In this document: positions 9,202-11,462 of the stretch, in pieces
Layout: the number at the start of each line of letters is the position of its first letter
How positions within the stretch are numbered: position 1 is the stretch's first letter
Origin: Bacillota bacterium
GTDB lineage: Bacteria; Bacillota_E; Sulfobacillia; Sulfobacillales; Sulfobacillaceae
NCBI GenBank assembly: GCA_021820165.1
Contig: JAKADW010000032.1
Span: 1 to 11,462 of the forward strand
Reading direction: 5' to 3'
Length of the DNA: 11,462 bases
Program-made: the position numbers and the translations under genes
The notes under the pieces: model-generated
Told to the model about the DNA's origin: nothing
Seen by the model: the letters and a program-made list of their open reading frames with translations, nothing else
Database searches by the model: none

Positions 9202-10239
9202 TTACGGGTCTGGCGTGTAGCGCCACTCGGCCAGGTGCAAGACAATCTTGGCAAATGGGGCAGACCCTTTGGTCTGTTCTGCGAAGGCTTGGGGACCTTG
9301 AAGAGCCGGGCGCACATCCAACCAGCCTCCACCCAAGTCCAATTCTCGGTCATTGATCAGGGATACTGAGGCGGCAAATTCCCGGTCGTTGTAACAGAAA
9401 GAACCGGCCACTTCCACCTCATCCCGGACGATCCCATTGCCGTTTAAAACTGTCTCATTTTCGTGCAATCCTAAAAAGACGATCCGGCCCCCGCGCCGCA
9501 CCATGACCATGGCCGCAGATCGGGTGGAAGAGTACCCCACCGCGTCAATGACGCGGTCAGCGCCCCGGGCCACAATCCCTCGCACCTTATCCACCACCAC
9601 GGCTGGGTCCTGGTGTGCCAAGATTAGGTGGTCGGCCCCCCATACCGATCCGTGCTGCAACCGCGCCGGGTTGGATTCGACCAAGAGGATTCGCCGCGCT
9701 CCTCGCAATCGAGCCACGTAGGCGCTCATGAGACCAATTAAACCGGCGCCGATCACCACCACGGAGTCCCCCAACTCTATGCCCGCCTTATGCGTTGCCC
9801 GCACCGCACATGCCAAAGGTTCGACCAGGGCTCCAGCCACGGGATCGTGCACGCGATAACACTGCGCCCGCGGCACCGCCAGCACCGATCCAAAGGCTCC
9901 CGGGAAATCTACCCCGATGATCTTGCGCACATGGCAATACTGCCGCTCTCCGGCTTGGCAATCGAGACACTTCCCACAGGTCACCAGAGGATTCGTCGTA
10001 ATCAGGTCGCCTTCCGAGAGACCCCGTTCGGGAATGTCCTGTTGGAGTCTGGCGGTAAACTCGTGCCCCATAATGAGAGGAGGGGTTCTCAACTCGTTGT
10101 GGCCTAAATAGGCACTCACTTCCGAGCCACAGATGCCGGCGGCCGCGCTGCGCACCAGAACCTCTCCATCTGATGGCTCGGGCTCACTGGCCTGTCCCCA
10201 TTCCATCTCCCGAACCCCTGTCCACCATAGAGCATGCAT
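9202..10239 (-). CDS. Zinc-dependent medium-chain dehydrogenase (sugar acid dehydrogenase)
   Basis: A 345-residue MDR-family alcohol dehydrogenase, first gene of the minus-strand cluster. Catalytic zinc residues are C37 (GICGSE), H59-E60 (GHE) and probably E140 (EPLACA). The structural zinc site is the set C88, C91, C94 and C102. The nucleotide fold has GAGLIG (164-169), followed by an acidic E188 at the end of the second strand, which favours NAD over NADP. The layout is that of sorbitol/threonine dehydrogenase relatives. From memory, an MDR-family 2-keto-3-deoxy-L-rhamnonate dehydrogenase has been reported from Sulfobacillus thermosulfidooxidans. The hydrolase gene immediately downstream would complete that route, so C4 oxidation of a 2-keto-3-deoxy acid is my preferred role. 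Oxidation of a free sugar to its lactone is the alternative. ATG 10239 has AAGGAGAAGG upstream. Confidence 0.85.
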   Translation of the reverse strand: MHALWWTGVREMEWGQASEPEPSDGEVLVRSAAAGICGSEVSAYLGHNELRTPPLIMGHEFTARLQQDIPERGLSEGDLITTNPLVTCGKCLDCQAGERQYCHVRKIIGVDFPGAFGSVLAVPRAQCYRVHDPVAGALVEPLACAVRATHKAGIELGDSVVVIGAGLIGLMSAYVARLRGARRILLVESNPARLQHGSVWGADHLILAHQDPAVVVDKVRGIVARGADRVIDAVGYSSTRSAAMVMVRRGGRIVFLGLHENETVLNGNGIVRDEVEVAGSFCYNDREFAASVSLINDRELDLGGGWLDVRPALQGPQAFAEQTKGSAPFAKIVLHLAEWRYTPDP

Positions 10240-10276
10240 CGACGTCGCCTTCTCCTTAGCTAAATTTCGGGTTTGC

Positions 10277-10296
10277 TAGTTCCTATACAGGAACTA
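10277..10296. promoter_or_regulatory. 20-bp palindrome, probable IclR-type operator
   Basis: TAGTTCCT and AGGAACTA form perfect 8-bp inverted arms around the 4-nt centre ATAC. The site sits in the divergent gap between the regulator gene and the dehydrogenase gene, and it would cover the -35 region of the regulator promoter. Dyads built from GTTCC/GGAAC half-sites suit dimeric IclR-family proteins. Binding by the neighbouring regulator is an inference from position. Confidence 0.65.
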
Positions 10297-10307
10297 TGGT
10301 TCTGTTC

Positions 10308-10313
10308 TATAAT
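10308..10313 (+). promoter_or_regulatory. -10 box (TATAAT) for the regulator gene
   Basis: A perfect TATAAT. At 17-nt spacing the -35 position falls on ATACAG within the palindrome, which is a poor match to TTGACA, so the promoter may be weak or activator-dependent. A start about seven nucleotides on would leave a leader of roughly 65-70 nt. For the minus-strand genes I see only weak promoter matches in this gap. Confidence 0.5.
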
Positions 10314-10331
10314 ACTATTCGCGGTGTCGCT

Positions 10332-10341
10332 AGGAATTCCT
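10332..10341. promoter_or_regulatory. Second short palindrome AGGAATTCCT
   Basis: A perfect 10-bp palindrome in the regulator's probable 5' leader. It shares the AGGAA/TTCCT half-site of the larger operator, about 35 nt away. It may be an auxiliary site, or chance. Confidence 0.3.
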
Positions 10342-10373
10342 GCTTAAATTTTCTTACAAAGTATCCGCCTGAT

Positions 10374-10378
10374 AGGAG
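10374..10378 (+). promoter_or_regulatory. Shine-Dalgarno of the regulator gene
   Basis: AGGAG lies eight nucleotides before ATG 10387. This supports ATG 10387 over the in-frame TTG directly before it at 10384. Confidence 0.7.
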
Positions 10379-10386
10379 ATCATTTG

Positions 10387-11181
10387 ATGGTCAAGTCCGC
10401 AGAACGTGTGGCTATGCTACTAAAAATCCTTTCGAAGAATCCGGGCGGCCTCCTATTCTCCGACATCGAGCATGCCCTATCCCTCCCCAAAAGTAGCCTT
10501 CATGCTTTACTGACTACGATGTCGGCAACCGCTTTGGTGCGTTATGACGCGGACACTAATCGCTATGGTCTTGGCCCCTTGGTATGGGAATTAGCCACCG
10601 CGTTCTCACAAAAGCTGCAGCTGGTGCCCATGGCCCTACCGCATTTGGAGAAATTGAGCGACAACCTGCAGGAAACCGTGCAAATGGCTATATTGGACGG
10701 TAGCGACATTGTCTATGTGGCAAAATCGGATTCGCGGCATCCGGTCCAATTGGTTTCGACCGTGGGAAGCCGTCTCCCAGCCCACGCCACGGGACTCGGA
10801 AAGGCACTCTTGGCGTGTTTGGCTCCCCATCAACTCGGTCGTTTGTATCCCTCCGATAGTCTCCCGGCGCTGACCACCTCTACCATCCAAAGCGTCGCCA
10901 CATTAGCGAGTGAACTCGAGACCAGTCGCCGCCGCGGATATGCCCTCGACGCCGAAGAATGTGCACTGGGCCTCTATTGCCTGGCCATGCCCGTTATCTC
11001 CGCCGAACATAAGGCAGTGGCAGCAATTAGTGTGTCACTCCCCCAAGATCGCTACCGACCTCATCACGTAGAAAACATCCTCCGGCAGATGACCGAAGAA
11101 ACGCATCGACTGTCCCATAAATTGGGAGCCCGCAATCCCGAATGCTGGCGCATAGCGGGCCGAGAGGGCGATGTCCCTTAA
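10387..11181 (+). CDS. IclR-family transcriptional regulator
   Basis: A 264-residue regulator. Residues about 1-65 form the winged helix-turn-helix (MVKSAERVAMLLKIL, then a recognition-helix region LPKSSLHALLTTM and the wing YDADTNRYGLGP). Residues about 80-250 form the effector-binding domain, with the family hallmarks LQETVQMAILDGSDIVYVAK, HATGLGKALLACL, RRRGYALDAEECALGLYCLAMPV and AISVSLP. IclR proteins of this type often sense sugar acids or keto acids and control an adjacent catabolic operon. It is transcribed divergently from the nine-gene cluster across a 147-nt gap holding a strong palindrome, so it probably controls the cluster and itself. Whether it represses or activates cannot be read from the sequence. 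Confidence 0.93.
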   Translation: MVKSAERVAMLLKILSKNPGGLLFSDIEHALSLPKSSLHALLTTMSATALVRYDADTNRYGLGPLVWELATAFSQKLQLVPMALPHLEKLSDNLQETVQMAILDGSDIVYVAKSDSRHPVQLVSTVGSRLPAHATGLGKALLACLAPHQLGRLYPSDSLPALTTSTIQSVATLASELETSRRRGYALDAEECALGLYCLAMPVISAEHKAVAAISVSLPQDRYRPHHVENILRQMTEETHRLSHKLGARNPECWRIAGREGDVP

Positions 11182-11462
11182 TTGGCCGTGGCCACTTTCC
11201 TTCCGCAGACCCTTAATAGTTGTTCCGGGTTACAAGAAAACTGCACAACCCCTGTACCTTATCATGGTGCTTCGCTAACGTATGGCACTCAGAGCTCATT
11301 AGACAAATCGTCAACACCTTTAGTCGATCACAATGGTCCCGTCCGTGGCCGCCGCCCGTCCTTAACCCTACTACCTGCGACCAAGACGCATCAAAGCGAG
11401 TCCGACGGCTCCGTGAAGGCCGGAAGCCATAGGTCTCCCGCCTCTAGCCAGGTCAGGGCAAC
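11182..11462. other. Region right of the regulator, no supportable gene
   Basis: No convincing coding region on either strand in these 281 nt. The only open frame of note (plus strand from TTG 11220, 70 codons) lacks a ribosome binding site and looks random. Directly after the regulator stop, TGGCCGTGGCCA (11183-11194) can form a 4-bp stem with a CGTG loop followed by a C/T-rich run, a weak terminator candidate. A second imperfect hairpin, GGCTCCG with CGGAAGCC (11407-11428, one bulged A), has no T run after it. No tRNA or repeat was recognised. Confidence 0.5.

Noticed and set aside
11220..11432. 70-codon open frame after the regulator.
   Set aside because: TTG start, no Shine-Dalgarno, unremarkable composition and no recognisable motif.

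Overview
The window carries one long gene cluster for breakdown of sugar acids, plus its probable regulator. Nine genes lie head to tail on the minus strand from about position 10239 down to the left edge. They are packed with gaps of 83 nt or less, except one of 171 nt, and several neighbours overlap or touch. One gene, an IclR-family regulator, faces the other way at the right (10387-11181). About 55% GC by eye, strong Shine-Dalgarno sequences of the AGGAGG type and several GTG/TTG starts suggest a Gram-positive (Firmicutes-type) bacterium. The gene content resembles thermoacidophiles such as Sulfobacillus, but that assignment is an inference from memory and not proven by the sequence.

Reading in the direction of transcription (right to left), the cluster encodes: a zinc-dependent medium-chain dehydrogenase (10239-9202); an acylpyruvate-hydrolase-like enzyme of the fumarylacetoacetate hydrolase (FAH) family (9154-8291); LarE, the sulfur-inserting enzyme of nickel-pincer cofactor synthesis (8278-7427); a YjhG/YagF-type aldonate dehydratase (7343-5280); a KdaD-like 2-keto-3-deoxy-sugar-acid dehydratase of the FAH family (5196-4285); an enolase-superfamily sugar acid dehydratase (4269-3115); a UxaA-type large subunit (2943-1780); an unusual fusion of a KdaD-like FAH domain with a UxaA-type SAF domain (1783-620); and a second UxaA-type protein cut by the left edge (619-1).

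The right half fits a non-phosphorylating route. Aldonates are dehydrated to 2-keto-3-deoxy acids. These are either dehydrated again towards alpha-ketoglutarate semialdehyde (Weimberg type, KdaD-like) or oxidised at C4 and hydrolysed to pyruvate plus a hydroxyacid such as lactate (dehydrogenase plus FAH hydrolase). LarE would then serve a LarA-type racemase or epimerase encoded elsewhere. No transporter, kinase, aldolase or aldehyde dehydrogenase is visible in the window.

The most unusual part is the left end. The two UxaA-like proteins have complementary motif losses: one keeps the N-terminal His/Cys motifs and lacks the CGGSD block, while the other shows the reverse. The gene between them fuses a SAF domain to an FAH domain that has lost two acidic residues present in its intact paralogue 2.5 kb upstream. 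I infer a three-component altronate/galactarate-dehydratase-like complex with its active site divided between subunits.

The 147-nt gap between the dehydrogenase and the regulator holds a 20-bp near-perfect palindrome, a TATAAT box and further half-sites. It is the likely control region of both units. The 281 nt to the right of the regulator hold no gene I can support.
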